Source of the DNA: Algoriphagus boseongensis
GTDB lineage: Bacteria > Bacteroidota > Bacteroidia > Cytophagales > Cyclobacteriaceae
Assembly (NCBI RefSeq): GCF_004362805.1
Contig: NZ_SNYF01000010.1
Coordinates: 115,696 to 152,570 of the forward strand
Length of the DNA stretch: 36,875 nucleotides
Reading direction: 5' to 3'
The notes under the pieces are model-generated. The model saw only the letters and a program-made list of their open reading frames with translations, searched no databases and had not been told where the DNA came from. Made by a program: the position numbers and the translations under genes. This document shows, one piece after another, positions 1-8,471 of this stretch. Positions within the stretch are counted from its first letter, which is position 1. Every line of letters begins with the position of its first letter.

Positions 1-183
1 TGCGACCACAGCTACCAACAGCACTGGATTCAACTGGACCCTGAGCAATCCTGCCGCTGGAAGTATTAATCCTACTACCGGTCTTATGACTTGGGCAAAT
101 GGATTTAGCGGTACCGTGGATATCCAAGTTACGGCCAATGGATGTAATGGACCTTCTGCTCAAACGGTACGAACCATAACCAT
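1..183 (+). repeat. 267-bp coding repeat, copy A (5' part cut by window edge)
   Basis: Bases 1-183 are identical to 268-450, an offset of 267 bp (89 codons, in frame). The unit encodes one Ig-like module of the surface protein. The left end is cut by the window edge, so further copies upstream are likely but not visible. Confidence 0.95.
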
Positions 184-3100
184 AACACCTACCGTCGGAA
201 CACCTACTGCCATTACAGGCACTCCTCCCACCTGCCAGCTGACCAACGGAACAACAACCACAGCTTTTGCGACCACAGCTACCAACAGCACTGGATTCAA
301 CTGGACCCTGAGCAATCCTGCCGCTGGAAGTATTAATCCTACTACCGGTCTTATGACTTGGGCAAATGGATTTAGCGGTACCGTGGATATCCAAGTTACG
401 GCCAATGGATGTAATGGACCTTCTGCTCAAACGGTACGAACCATAACCATCAATCCAAACCCTACCGCTACTGCAGGCCCTGCCTTAACCGCTATCTGCC
501 AGGGTGCTACTTCAGCTCCTATGGGTGGAAGTGTCGGTGGAGGAGCTACCGGGGGAACCTGGAGCGGTGGTGCTGGCACTTGGACAAATCCAACCGACCC
601 TGCCAATGCAACCTATACTGCCGGGGCCGCTGAGTCGGGAACCGTTACCCTCACACTAACTACCAGCGGAGGTTCTTGTGGCACGACAACCGTAACCAAA
701 AACATTACTATCAACCCATTAGCCACAGTAGATCCCACTTCAGTTCCTTATCCAAGTGTTTGTATTAGTTCCCCTTCTCTAACTCCGTTTACCCAAAACA
801 CAACTGGAGTTACGGCTATTTCAGGTAACGGTACTCCTGGGGCAAATGGATTACCTCCGGGTATTTCTGCCAATTTTAATTCATCAACAGGCGTTATTAC
901 CTTTTCTGGAACAGCTACAACTCCAGGTATATATAATTATTCAATTCCAATAACTGGGGGTACATGTTTTACAGGGCTTTCAGCTACTGGTACTATTGAA
1001 GTATCTCCAAACTATACATTAAATTCTGTAAGTTCTGTTTCTGCCTCCTTTAATGGAGGACCTGCTACAATTACAATTTCCGGAAATCCATCCATCCTTA
1101 CAGATGGAAAATATATAGTGAGCTATACTTTAGGGCTAGGTAATAGCGGTACCTATACAACTTCACCTCTTGGATTTGATGTTAGAAATGGTGTAGGAAC
1201 ATTCCAAACTACTGGAATTGCCAACCCAGAACTGACTCAATTGGTCATTACAAGTATTAAAAAAACCACTGATGTCTGTACAGTTCCTCTTGATCCGAAT
1301 AGTCTAAACAACACCACATTTTTCGGGATCTGTAGCGCTGTATTCACAGGCAATGGTACTTTTTTTGTCCCTGCCAATATTTATGAAGTAACCATTAAAG
1401 TTTGGGGAGGAGGAGGAAAGGGAGGCAATTCCATCAACGGTACTGGTGGTGGTGGTGGTGGTGGTGGGGGTTACTCCACAATTACCATTCCGGTAACTCC
1501 TGGAGAACCTATGGCAGTATACGTAGGTCAGGGAGGGGTTCCAGCATCTCCAAATGGCGGAAGGACATATGTAACCCGAGATTCTTCACTACCATACACA
1601 AGCGGATTGGTTTCTGCAGAGGGCGGATCTGCAGGAAATAATGGGGGTGCGGCTGTTAATCCAGGAGCAGGCGGAGCAGGAGGCAATGGTACTTCTATGA
1701 ATGGAGTTGCTGGTTTACCAAATTCAGGAACGAATGGAGGTAATGGGGGTAATGGTGCAAATAGCACTGGAACAGGGGGAAAAGGTGCCACTACTAGTAG
1801 TAATAATTCAACAGTTGGAACCTCACCTGGAGGAGGAGGTGGAGGAGCCAGAGGAAATAATAATGAAGGGGCAAATGGAGGTAATGGAATTGTTCTAATC
1901 TCCTATTCTTGTCCAGACTCAAACCAACTGGATTGTATTGAAATAATTGATGATGGCACAGTGTCTGGTACTACACTAATCAGATTTAATTGTAATTATA
2001 CATGGACTGCTCCTCAAGGATTGACAAATTTCAATGTTTGGGTAGGAGCTGGTGGAGGCGGAGGTGGAGCAGGAACTGCAGCAGGCGGAGGTGGAGCTGG
2101 TGGGGTTAACTCAGGTGCAATATCAACGACAAACCCTTATGGACTTCCCGCAAACTCTAATTTTACTGTGTTGGTAGGAACTGGAGGAGCAGGGGCTGTA
2201 TCTAGTGTACAAAGAGGTTCAAATGGCTTACCTTCATCCGTAGCTGGAACTGTAGATGGGGCCAATACTTCTATTTCAGCAAATGGTGGTGGTGGTGGTG
2301 GCTCTTCTGGCTCTTCGACCACTGTGAACGGAAATGCTGGTGGCTCTGGAGGAGGAGGAGGGGCTATAAGAAATAATGGCTTAGAGATAGTTGGTCTTGG
2401 TGGTATAGGCACGCATGGAGGGAAAGGTGGAGATTCTGATGTAAGATTTCAGGGCCAACAACAAGCAATCGCTGGTGGTGGTGGTGGTGGAATTCTTGGT
2501 GCCGGATTTCCTGGGAATGGTAATGGTAACGGAACTGCTTTTGGAGGAAATGGAGGTAATGCACAACAGTTTACCATAGGATCGACAACTTTTCATTTTG
2601 GAGCTGGTGGTGGTGGATTAGGTACTAACTTTAATGGAAATGAATTCCCTGGATTAGGAGGGGTGAATGTTTTAGGTGCTACCCTTGGAGGAAATGCAAA
2701 TCCTTTTCTGTTCGACGAAAAGAAAAACCAAAATAATGATCCTGATCCTATTGGTCAAAATAATGGTGGTAATGGGGCTCCTGGCACTGGATCAGGTGGA
2801 GGTGCTGGATATGACAGGGGTGGTAGCGGAGGCCGAGGTGTGGTTTATATTTCTTTTCCAAACATCCGTATTCTCCCAATAGATTTCCTCTACTTCGACG
2901 CCAAGTATAACCCTAATCTAAGGACAGGAGACTTGAAATGGGCTACTTCCAAAGAATGGGAAAACTCCCACTTCGAAATTGAGCGGGCGATTAATGGTAT
3001 CAAAAACTGGTCAGTAATTGATCAGGTGGCAGGTGCGGGCTATTCAGATAAACCTGTGGAGTATAGCTATACAGACAAGAATCTTCCTGCTAGCGGAGGG

Positions 3101-3454
3101 AATATCTTCTACCGCTTGAAGCAGGTTGACTTGGATGGTAATTTCTCCTACAGCGTTACCCGATCTATTCAAGTAGAACCTGTAAAAGGCGCTTCTTCTT
3201 GGATAATCTATCCAAATCCAACCAATGGAAGGGAATTTAACTTGGAGTTAATCCAAACTGAGCAGGTTCTTGAAGGCGAAGTAAATGCCATGATCAGCAC
3301 CTCTACAGGACAAACTCAATTCTTTACTGAATCAAATCTGGAAATATTGAGTGAGCAGATTGGAACATACTTGCAAACCAAAGCAGCAGGTGTCTATGTG
3401 CTGAACCTTTCCTGGAATGGAAAATCAGAATCTTACCGAATCATCAAAAAGTAA
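2..3454 (+). CDS. Large repeat-containing T9SS-secreted surface protein (3' part, 5' end outside window)
   Basis: The reading frame is open from base 2 with no start, so the gene begins left of the window; the ATG at 86 is inside a repeat. Seen in order: tandem Ig-like repeats rich in Thr, Asn and Gly (to about 450); further degenerate beta-sandwich-like segments (to about 1330); two glycine-rich modules (about 1336-1905 and 1970-2860), each opening with an aromatic beta-strand motif before poly-Gly; a spacer starting LPIDFLYFDA; and a C-terminal sorting domain with YPNPTNG and a terminal RIIKK. That tail is the T9SS type A signal, so export through the outer membrane and cell-surface attachment or release is expected. 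The architecture resembles SprB-like adhesins, which is family knowledge rather than proof of function. A terminator follows the stop at once. Confident on class, unsure of ligand. Confidence 0.9.
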   Translation, partial: ATTATNSTGFNWTLSNPAAGSINPTTGLMTWANGFSGTVDIQVTANGCNGPSAQTVRTITITPTVGTPTAITGTPPTCQLTNGTTTTAFATTATNSTGFNWTLSNPAAGSINPTTGLMTWANGFSGTVDIQVTANGCNGPSAQTVRTITINPNPTATAGPALTAICQGATSAPMGGSVGGGATGGTWSGGAGTWTNPTDPANATYTAGAAESGTVTLTLTTSGGSCGTTTVTKNITINPLATVDPTSVPYPSVCISSPSLTPFTQNTTGVTAISGNGTPGANGLPPGISANFNSSTGVITFSGTATTPGIYNYSIPITGGTCFTGLSATGTIEVSPNYTLNSVSSVSASFNGGPATITISGNPSILTDGKYIVSYTLGLGNSGTYTTSPLGFDVRNGVGTFQTTGIANPELTQLVITSIKKTTDVCTVPLDPNSLNNTTFFGICSAVFTGNGTFFVPANIYEVTIKVWGGGGKGGNSINGTGGGGGGGGGYSTITIPVTPGEPMAVYVGQGGVPASPNGGRTYVTRDSSLPYTSGLVSAEGGSAGNNGGAAVNPGAGGAGGNGTSMNGVAGLPNSGTNGGNGGNGANSTGTGGKGATTSSNNSTVGTSPGGGGGGARGNNNEGANGGNGIVLISYSCPDSNQLDCIEIIDDGTVSGTTLIRFNCNYTWTAPQGLTNFNVWVGAGGGGGGAGTAAGGGGAGGVNSGAISTTNPYGLPANSNFTVLVGTGGAGAVSSVQRGSNGLPSSVAGTVDGANTSISANGGGGGGSSGSSTTVNGNAGGSGGGGGAIRNNGLEIVGLGGIGTHGGKGGDSDVRFQGQQQAIAGGGGGGILGAGFPGNGNGNGTAFGGNGGNAQQFTIGSTTFHFGAGGGGLGTNFNGNEFPGLGGVNVLGATLGGNANPFLFDEKKNQNNDPDPIGQNNGGNGAPGTGSGGGAGYDRGGSGGRGVVYISFPNIRILPIDFLYFDAKYNPNLRTGDLKWATSKEWENSHFEIERAINGIKNWSVIDQVAGAGYSDKPVEYSYTDKNLPASGGNIFYRLKQVDLDGNFSYSVTRSIQVEPVKGASSWIIYPNPTNGREFNLELIQTEQVLEGEVNAMISTSTGQTQFFTESNLEILSEQIGTYLQTKAAGVYVLNLSWNGKSESYRIIKK
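268..450 (+). repeat. 267-bp coding repeat, copy B
   Basis: A second copy, identical to 1-183 over 183 bases. Identity ends at 451, where the next module diverges, so this is probably the last near-perfect unit of the array. Confidence 0.95.
1445..1467 (+). repeat. GGT trinucleotide microsatellite
   Basis: A run of GGT codons encodes a poly-Gly stretch in the first glycine-rich module. Shorter GGT runs lie near 2285-2300 and 2474-2490. Unit-length changes keep the frame and only alter the number of glycines. Confidence 0.8.
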
Positions 3455-3478
3455 AGGGATCAAATGATCCCTTTTTTT
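3455..3478 (+). terminator. Rho-independent terminator after the surface protein
   Basis: Stem AGGGATC (3455-3461) pairs with GATCCCT (3466-3472) around loop AAAT, followed by a T run to 3478. It begins one base after the TAA stop. On the minus strand a weaker T-rich tract follows the same stem, so it may also serve the convergent gene ending at 3491. Confidence 0.85.
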
Positions 3479-3490
3479 ATTTGTTAATTA

Positions 3491-6400
3491 TTAATCCTCT
3501 TCTTCCTTTCTGAGTTCATCTGGAATCTTAGGCTGTCCTAAACCGAAGGTGCCTCGCAATCCACTGAAGGTGGCTTTCCACCAGGAACTGAAAATGAATT
3601 TCCTTTTATCCCTTTCTAAGTAAATTCTTCGAGCGACTACCTTTTTACCCCCTGCCCTAGGATTATTGTTTTTGGCTATTAGATTGGCCCCAAAGGTGTA
3701 AATCTTCAGCTTTCCAAGTCCACGTTCGTAGGTCAAACTATCCACAAACTGGATTTTCAAATCCGTATAGCCAAAGGCCATTTTCCCGATTGCATAATCT
3801 TCATTCAGCCTAAAATCCCATTGCCCTCCCGTTACAGTGCCATCAATCGCTTTTACGAATAAAGTCTTCTCCATAAAGTCATTCACCTCAGCGAAACGGA
3901 ATTTGTCCAAAGAAACGGTTACATCCATCGGATACTTCTCTGTGAAATACATGAGGGATTGGAGCTGGACATTGGATTCATTCATGATTTTGGCTTGGAT
4001 TCCCAGTCGTACCTGATCCGTAGGGAATTCATCCTTATTTCTTCTGAGGTAAAATGGAGCCAGATCTACTTGAATCGAGTCAAAACTAATCATACCCGGT
4101 AAATTCCCCTTTGGGGCCATTTCAAAATATCTCACTCGACTATTCCTGACCTGAACCGCATTGATATCCGCATCAATTTTGGCATGAGTCATCAGGTATT
4201 GAGGCATATATTTTAAAATTGTCGTGTCTGCTGGATATCTCTTGTCCCGGAATAAATCCAATTCCGCTCCTTCAAGGGTAACTACATCCGCTATAAGTTT
4301 ATTTTCTCCAAAATAAGCAGCCGGATCGAGTCCACTGATATTTAGACTTTTTACACGTGCAGTCACGGCATCTGTTTGGAAAGGCATACTTCTGAGATGC
4401 GCATAGTTTCCTTTTACAGGACGATAGTATAGCCCTTCTATTTTCAGACCTCCATCTTGATAGGAAATTTGATCAAAACTCACTTTATACAAACTGTCAG
4501 GAGTTTCGATTTGGTAGTCATTCATGGAAAATGAAATATTTTTCCTTGCCAATTCCTCCAGATTGACCTTTTGCTCCTTTTTCAAAAAGTCAAATTGAAG
4601 ATCTGATACACTCAAATTCACCTCATTAAAGTCCATTCTTGGATCAGGATCTTTTCCTTTTCTATGAATTTGGAAGTCTCCGTTGACCACTTGAAAATCT
4701 CCCAAAACGATTGACTCAACCAAGGACTTTGGGTTCTTGGGCTTGGTGGGTTTGTCGGTTCGGTCTGCCTTTAAAGTATCCAGATAAATATCCACTTTCG
4801 GATTTACCATTTTCACTTTTCGCATGTCAAAGGTTTTGGTTTTCAAAACTTCTGGCAAATGGTTGTTAACAATTGCCAATTGATCCATCTGGGCTTCGAT
4901 GACTGGACTTCCTACCATTCCAAAATGATCCTTGGGAGTAATTTTTAGATTGGAAAAAACCAGTTCTTGTCGACTATCCGCCAACTGAACCGCGTTAAAA
5001 CTTATCGTATGGACACTATCTGGAAGCGCGAAAACAAAGTTTTTGAGATCTAAACTGGCCTGAGAATAAACACTCCTCAAATCAGTTTTATCCAAAACCA
5101 AAGTATCCAAATGAAAGTCACGGATTAGGAATCCAAACTCCGTTTGCACGGATCTTTGCGCATCATTTTCTGCAAGAAAATTCAGTTGAAGAAAGGAGTT
5201 TTTGGCGGTAATGGTATCGATATTAATCCAGTCGATTGCTTTAGTTGCTTTTTTTGGACCTCTATTCCCAGCCTCTTTTTTAAGTAGAATTTGTCGATCA
5301 ATCCCGATTTCCACCAGGCCTTGATCGAATTCCAGTTTTTGAAGATCCAGAATATTTTGAAAAACAAATTCTTCAATATCCACTCCGATTAAGGCAACTT
5401 TCGGGAAATCCAATCCAATCGCTATACGGCTTCCCAGATCATTCCCGGGTTGCAAGGTCAGATTTTCAAAAAAGATGGTTTGATCTTTTGAATTATACTT
5501 GAGGACTCCGGCCTCGGCCAGGTATTTCCCGTTCGCCAAACTGAAAGAGTAATTGGAGAACCTTAGGTCAATTTCTTCGGAGAAAAGTGTCTTTCCAGTC
5601 AAGCTAGTATCACCTGGATCCAAAGAAAAATTCTTCAAACGGAGAGAGAAATTATCCTCCTGAAAACTGGTCTTTTTTTCTCCCCCAAGGCTTTGGTAAT
5701 TGATCTTTGCCTGATCGAGATTGACAGAATCTATACTAATCGAGTTAAAATACCCCAATAGTAGTCCCCTGATATCATCCGTAGAGGTAGGTGCAGCGGC
5801 AGCAACTTGACTTTTCTTTTCTTTTGCCCGGTAGTTGGTGATCTGAAAATCAGGCTTTGGTAATGAAATTTTCCCGATGCTCAAGGTCTGATCAAAAAAC
5901 ACAGATTTGATATCAATCCCTTCTGCCCTAAATAAGGGCACAGAGAAATTGATCGCAGCGGTTTTACCATAGGAATCCAGAAGAGTTTGAATTTGCTCTT
6001 CGCTCTGAGGCTGGATTTTCAAATTCCTTACTTCAAGTAGTTGGTTTCTTGAGTCAATTTTAAGGTTATCTGCGAAAATCAAGTGAAGATTATCCTTAAT
6101 CTTTAGCCTATAATTATCCAGGGAAAGGTAGATTTCTTCAGTATAAAACTGATCTTGAAGCGGTAATAAGGTATCTGGCTTGATATGCAATCCTTCCAAA
6201 AGGATGCTGAATTTATCAAATCCAAGATCATTGCTCCTCCTTCCGCTTTCGTCCTTGAATTGAATTACGCCTTCCCGAACTTCAAATTTTTCAATTTCAG
6301 CTTCGCTTAAAAAGCCAGCAACTATTTCGCTGAGTGGGGCTTTTGTAGATTCAGACTTGACTTTTTGGTACTCTGTAAATTCCACATCGGGTCGGTCTAC

Positions 6401-7843
6401 CAATACATCCCGAACTGAAAAAATACCTTCATTATAAAGCTTTTTCAGGTCCAATTGGTCTAGGGTAAACTCAGGTAAAGAAACCTGAATCAAATTATTG
6501 ATTGAGTTTTTTTCTGCCGCTCCAGGTCTTGGAGAAATAGTCAGATTTTCTACAAACAGGTTATTTCGGAATGAAGAAACCGAAACCTTCTCTCCTTCCA
6601 AGAGATGGACATTATCCCCCAAATACAACCTTCCCCCTTTGATTTCCATGGAGGCATCCTCCCCATAAAAGAATTGATTTTGCCTTCTCAGGGAATCCTC
6701 ACCCAGATAAAACTGGATCATTTTAAAGTTCAGCTCATCAATCTCAATCCTGTTTTTAAGGGTATCAGAAATCTGGGATTTGGTGAACTGTCCATTGTTG
6801 ATCGAAAGTTCCTTGATCGCAATGGAATTCAGATTTCCTTTGATCAAATCATTCAGGTCACCCGTAGCCGTGGAATCAGATTTAGGTTGCGGATTACTGG
6901 CTACACTGAATTTTGGCGCATTAAGAATCAATTCATCAATTAATAACTCGGAAGTCATGAAAGCCCGATTCAAATCCACATTACCCAGTAAAAGTTTATC
7001 CAACTTAACATCGTAATAGGATTTACTGGGAACTTTTCGATCAGAAGTGAGAGAGAATTTTTGGATATCAATAAGGTTATCCAGAGAGGAAATAAAGACT
7101 CGGTCTGCCAAAATAGAATGAACCCCATCAGGAAGAGGGAAAGAAACCTCTTCCAATTCAAATTCAAAGCCTCTTGCGTTAAAAGGCGTTTTCCACACAC
7201 CTTTGGTAGTTAAATCTATTTCCCGCACAAAAAGCTTAGTATCATTGGCCTTCAGATTTCCCTTACTTAAAAAATTAAAGAAAAATACATTGGCGTGATC
7301 AATTTCAACTTCCTCGATTCGTAATCCAGCCAAATTCAGCTTGCTAATACTTTTCTGGATTTCTAGCTCCAATTGCTTGATTGGGGAGATATCTTTTCCA
7401 GATTTAACCTTCTTTTTGGCTTTTTCCTGATTGGGAGGAAGTTTCAATTCCACACTGGGATTGTCAAGATAAATTTTGGAAATCGTGAATTCCTTTTCAG
7501 AAAAATCAAACCAAAAACCACTCAATCCAACTTGATCCAAGGTAAAATCAAACAAGGCCTGATTTTCATCCGGTATCCTGGAATCTACCGGCTTCATCAC
7601 TAAGCCATCCATAAAAACGCCCCTTCTCAAAAGCGAAAGATTGATCCGGTTAAAGTCAATCTCATAAACTTCCTTAGTGGCTTCGTTTATCTTTCTCTGA
7701 GCGTATTTTGAAAGGAAAATATTGGAGCCGAAATAGAGCACAAACTCTAAAAAAAGCAGGACTAAAATCAGCCTAAGAATAATCCCCACAATCTTCTTCC
7801 GGAGAGGGTGTGCATTTTTAAAAGAGTGAATTTTTGAGGGCAT
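3491..7843 (-). CDS. Giant AsmA/DUF748-like membrane-anchored protein with seven internal repeats
   Basis: 1450 residues. A basic N-terminus precedes one transmembrane helix (about residues 17-40); the rest is predicted periplasmic and beta-rich, with no enzyme motif. By eye a unit of about 177 residues recurs, with an element of the form P-x-F-x-(L/I)...D(L/I)...F-x-(I/V)-x-x-(L/V)-x-L-x-x-P starting near residues 97, 279, 455, 633, 811, 982 and 1158. A second element ending NL-x-(I/L)-x-P falls between them near 82, 436, 610, 796 and 970. This layout fits AsmA/TamB-like proteins, whose repeated beta modules form long grooves thought to move lipids across the periplasm or organise the outer membrane. 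The family call is by architecture; lipid transport is inference. The ATG at 7843 is chosen because the TM helix follows directly. Confidence 0.7.
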   Translation of the reverse strand: MPSKIHSFKNAHPLRKKIVGIILRLILVLLFLEFVLYFGSNIFLSKYAQRKINEATKEVYEIDFNRINLSLLRRGVFMDGLVMKPVDSRIPDENQALFDFTLDQVGLSGFWFDFSEKEFTISKIYLDNPSVELKLPPNQEKAKKKVKSGKDISPIKQLELEIQKSISKLNLAGLRIEEVEIDHANVFFFNFLSKGNLKANDTKLFVREIDLTTKGVWKTPFNARGFEFELEEVSFPLPDGVHSILADRVFISSLDNLIDIQKFSLTSDRKVPSKSYYDVKLDKLLLGNVDLNRAFMTSELLIDELILNAPKFSVASNPQPKSDSTATGDLNDLIKGNLNSIAIKELSINNGQFTKSQISDTLKNRIEIDELNFKMIQFYLGEDSLRRQNQFFYGEDASMEIKGGRLYLGDNVHLLEGEKVSVSSFRNNLFVENLTISPRPGAAEKNSINNLIQVSLPEFTLDQLDLKKLYNEGIFSVRDVLVDRPDVEFTEYQKVKSESTKAPLSEIVAGFLSEAEIEKFEVREGVIQFKDESGRRSNDLGFDKFSILLEGLHIKPDTLLPLQDQFYTEEIYLSLDNYRLKIKDNLHLIFADNLKIDSRNQLLEVRNLKIQPQSEEQIQTLLDSYGKTAAINFSVPLFRAEGIDIKSVFFDQTLSIGKISLPKPDFQITNYRAKEKKSQVAAAAPTSTDDIRGLLLGYFNSISIDSVNLDQAKINYQSLGGEKKTSFQEDNFSLRLKNFSLDPGDTSLTGKTLFSEEIDLRFSNYSFSLANGKYLAEAGVLKYNSKDQTIFFENLTLQPGNDLGSRIAIGLDFPKVALIGVDIEEFVFQNILDLQKLEFDQGLVEIGIDRQILLKKEAGNRGPKKATKAIDWINIDTITAKNSFLQLNFLAENDAQRSVQTEFGFLIRDFHLDTLVLDKTDLRSVYSQASLDLKNFVFALPDSVHTISFNAVQLADSRQELVFSNLKITPKDHFGMVGSPVIEAQMDQLAIVNNHLPEVLKTKTFDMRKVKMVNPKVDIYLDTLKADRTDKPTKPKNPKSLVESIVLGDFQVVNGDFQIHRKGKDPDPRMDFNEVNLSVSDLQFDFLKKEQKVNLEELARKNISFSMNDYQIETPDSLYKVSFDQISYQDGGLKIEGLYYRPVKGNYAHLRSMPFQTDAVTARVKSLNISGLDPAAYFGENKLIADVVTLEGAELDLFRDKRYPADTTILKYMPQYLMTHAKIDADINAVQVRNSRVRYFEMAPKGNLPGMISFDSIQVDLAPFYLRRNKDEFPTDQVRLGIQAKIMNESNVQLQSLMYFTEKYPMDVTVSLDKFRFAEVNDFMEKTLFVKAIDGTVTGGQWDFRLNEDYAIGKMAFGYTDLKIQFVDSLTYERGLGKLKIYTFGANLIAKNNNPRAGGKKVVARRIYLERDKRKFIFSSWWKATFSGLRGTFGLGQPKIPDELRKEEED

Positions 7844-7905
7844 TAAGAAAAACTAAATTTTCATCGAGAAGATACTAACAAAAATTCTAATTGGCAGAAA
7901 TGAAA

Positions 7906-7927
7906 AAGGCAACATTGCTGTTGCCTT
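7906..7927 (-). terminator. Terminator of tRNA-like copy 1
   Basis: On the minus strand, stem AAGGCAAC (7927-7920) pairs with GTTGCCTT (7913-7906) around a 6-nt loop, followed by a U run (7907-7903). It lies 8 nt past the tRNA-like 3' end, so the RNA is probably transcribed alone. Confidence 0.8.
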
Positions 7928-7934
7928 AATTTTG

Positions 7935-8058
7935 CTGTAGGAGAAGGATTCGAACCTCCACGGGGCAGTTAGGCTATAGTCCGGTTTGAATTACGCTTTG
8001 TGCTGGGTTCCCCACCCCCGAGACAGGAGGGCTTGTCTGCCAATTTCAACATCCTACA
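7935..8058 (-). tRNA. Type II tRNA-like gene, copy 1 (anticodon GUC, 55-nt variable arm)
   Basis: On the minus strand a cloverleaf can be drawn: acceptor TGTAGGA (8058-8052) with TCCTACA (7942-7936); U8; a Leu-type D arm TTG/CAA around AAATTGGCAGA; anticodon stem CCCTC/GGGGG; loop CTGTCTC with anticodon GTC at 8024-8022; a variable region of 55 nt (8014-7960); T stem GGAGG/CCTTC around TTCGAAT; discriminator G73 at 7935. CCA is not encoded. The D arm resembles tRNA-Leu, yet anticodon GUC and G73 are AspRS identity nucleotides and G73 disfavours LeuRS, which needs A73. The variable arm far exceeds the usual 12-20 nt. C-1 could pair with G73 and lengthen the acceptor helix to 8 bp. It may be a real tRNA-Asp variant, a non-translational tRNA mimic or another structured RNA. 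Confidence 0.7.
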
Positions 8059-8087
8059 GTATGATGTTTTAAAATTTGATCTTTTTG

Positions 8088-8107
8088 AAATTGCCCGTTA
8101 GCAATTT
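8088..8107 (-). promoter_or_regulatory. Leader hairpin upstream of tRNA-like copy 1
   Basis: AAATTGC and GCAATTT form a 7-bp stem with a 6-nt loop about 30 nt before the tRNA-like 5' end. Copy 2 has a different hairpin in the equivalent place, and both copies share the flank TTTAAAACA before the acceptor stem. It may be a processing or leader structure; the function is not known. Confidence 0.4.
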
Positions 8108-8121
8108 TCACCTAACCCTCT

Positions 8122-8157
8122 GATAACCAAAAAGCTCAAAATGAGCTTTCAGTTATC
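8122..8157. repeat. Interrupted inverted repeat
   Basis: GATAAC and AAAGCTC on the left pair with GAGCTTT and GTTATC on the right around an AAAAT loop, giving 13 bp interrupted by a short mismatch. There is no strong T run on either side, so it is not a standard terminator. It sits upstream of tRNA-like copy 1. Confidence 0.55.
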
Positions 8158-8414
8158 GAATAATAGGTTTAAGAATTTGATGCTTCAAAATTAGAAAAAT
8201 GATTCATTTATTAATCTTTTTGCAAGTTTTATTTTATTTTTTTACATTATTTTAAATAATAATAGATTTTTATTGAATAATTAAAAATTAAACAAAGGAT
8301 TTAAAACAGTTTGTTAGAAAATTGCTAATAAGGGAAAATAGAGTCAAAATAATTTTAAAATTCATTCATTTGACCAAATTAAATTCTTTGTTATAAAATT
8401 TAGGCAATAAAAAA

Positions 8415-8437
8415 ACCATGAAATAAAATTCCATGGT
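8415..8437 (-). terminator. Terminator of tRNA-like copy 2
   Basis: On the minus strand ACCATG (8437-8432) pairs with CATGGT (8420-8415) around an 11-nt loop and runs into a U tract (8414-8409). It is 35 nt past the 3' end of copy 2. The stem is short, so it is weaker than the copy 1 terminator. Confidence 0.6.
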
Positions 8438-8471
8438 CTTAGTCAATTAACAATAAACCCAAAATAACCTG

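Noticed and set aside
1402..2596. Alternative frames in both directions across the glycine-rich modules (poly-Trp, poly-Pro, poly-His proteins)
   Set aside because: They arise from reading the GGT/GGA runs out of frame; the plus-strand frame of the surface protein is continuous through the region.
7935..8058. Reading the tRNA-like element as a degraded tRNA-Leu
   Set aside because: All stems are intact, a second copy keeps the same arms with a compensatory change, and the anticodon and discriminator are not those of leucine.
8186..8193. TAATTTTG as promoter of tRNA-like copy 1
   Set aside because: It matches TAnnTTTG, but no -33 element is at the right distance and the region is so AT-rich that chance matches are likely.
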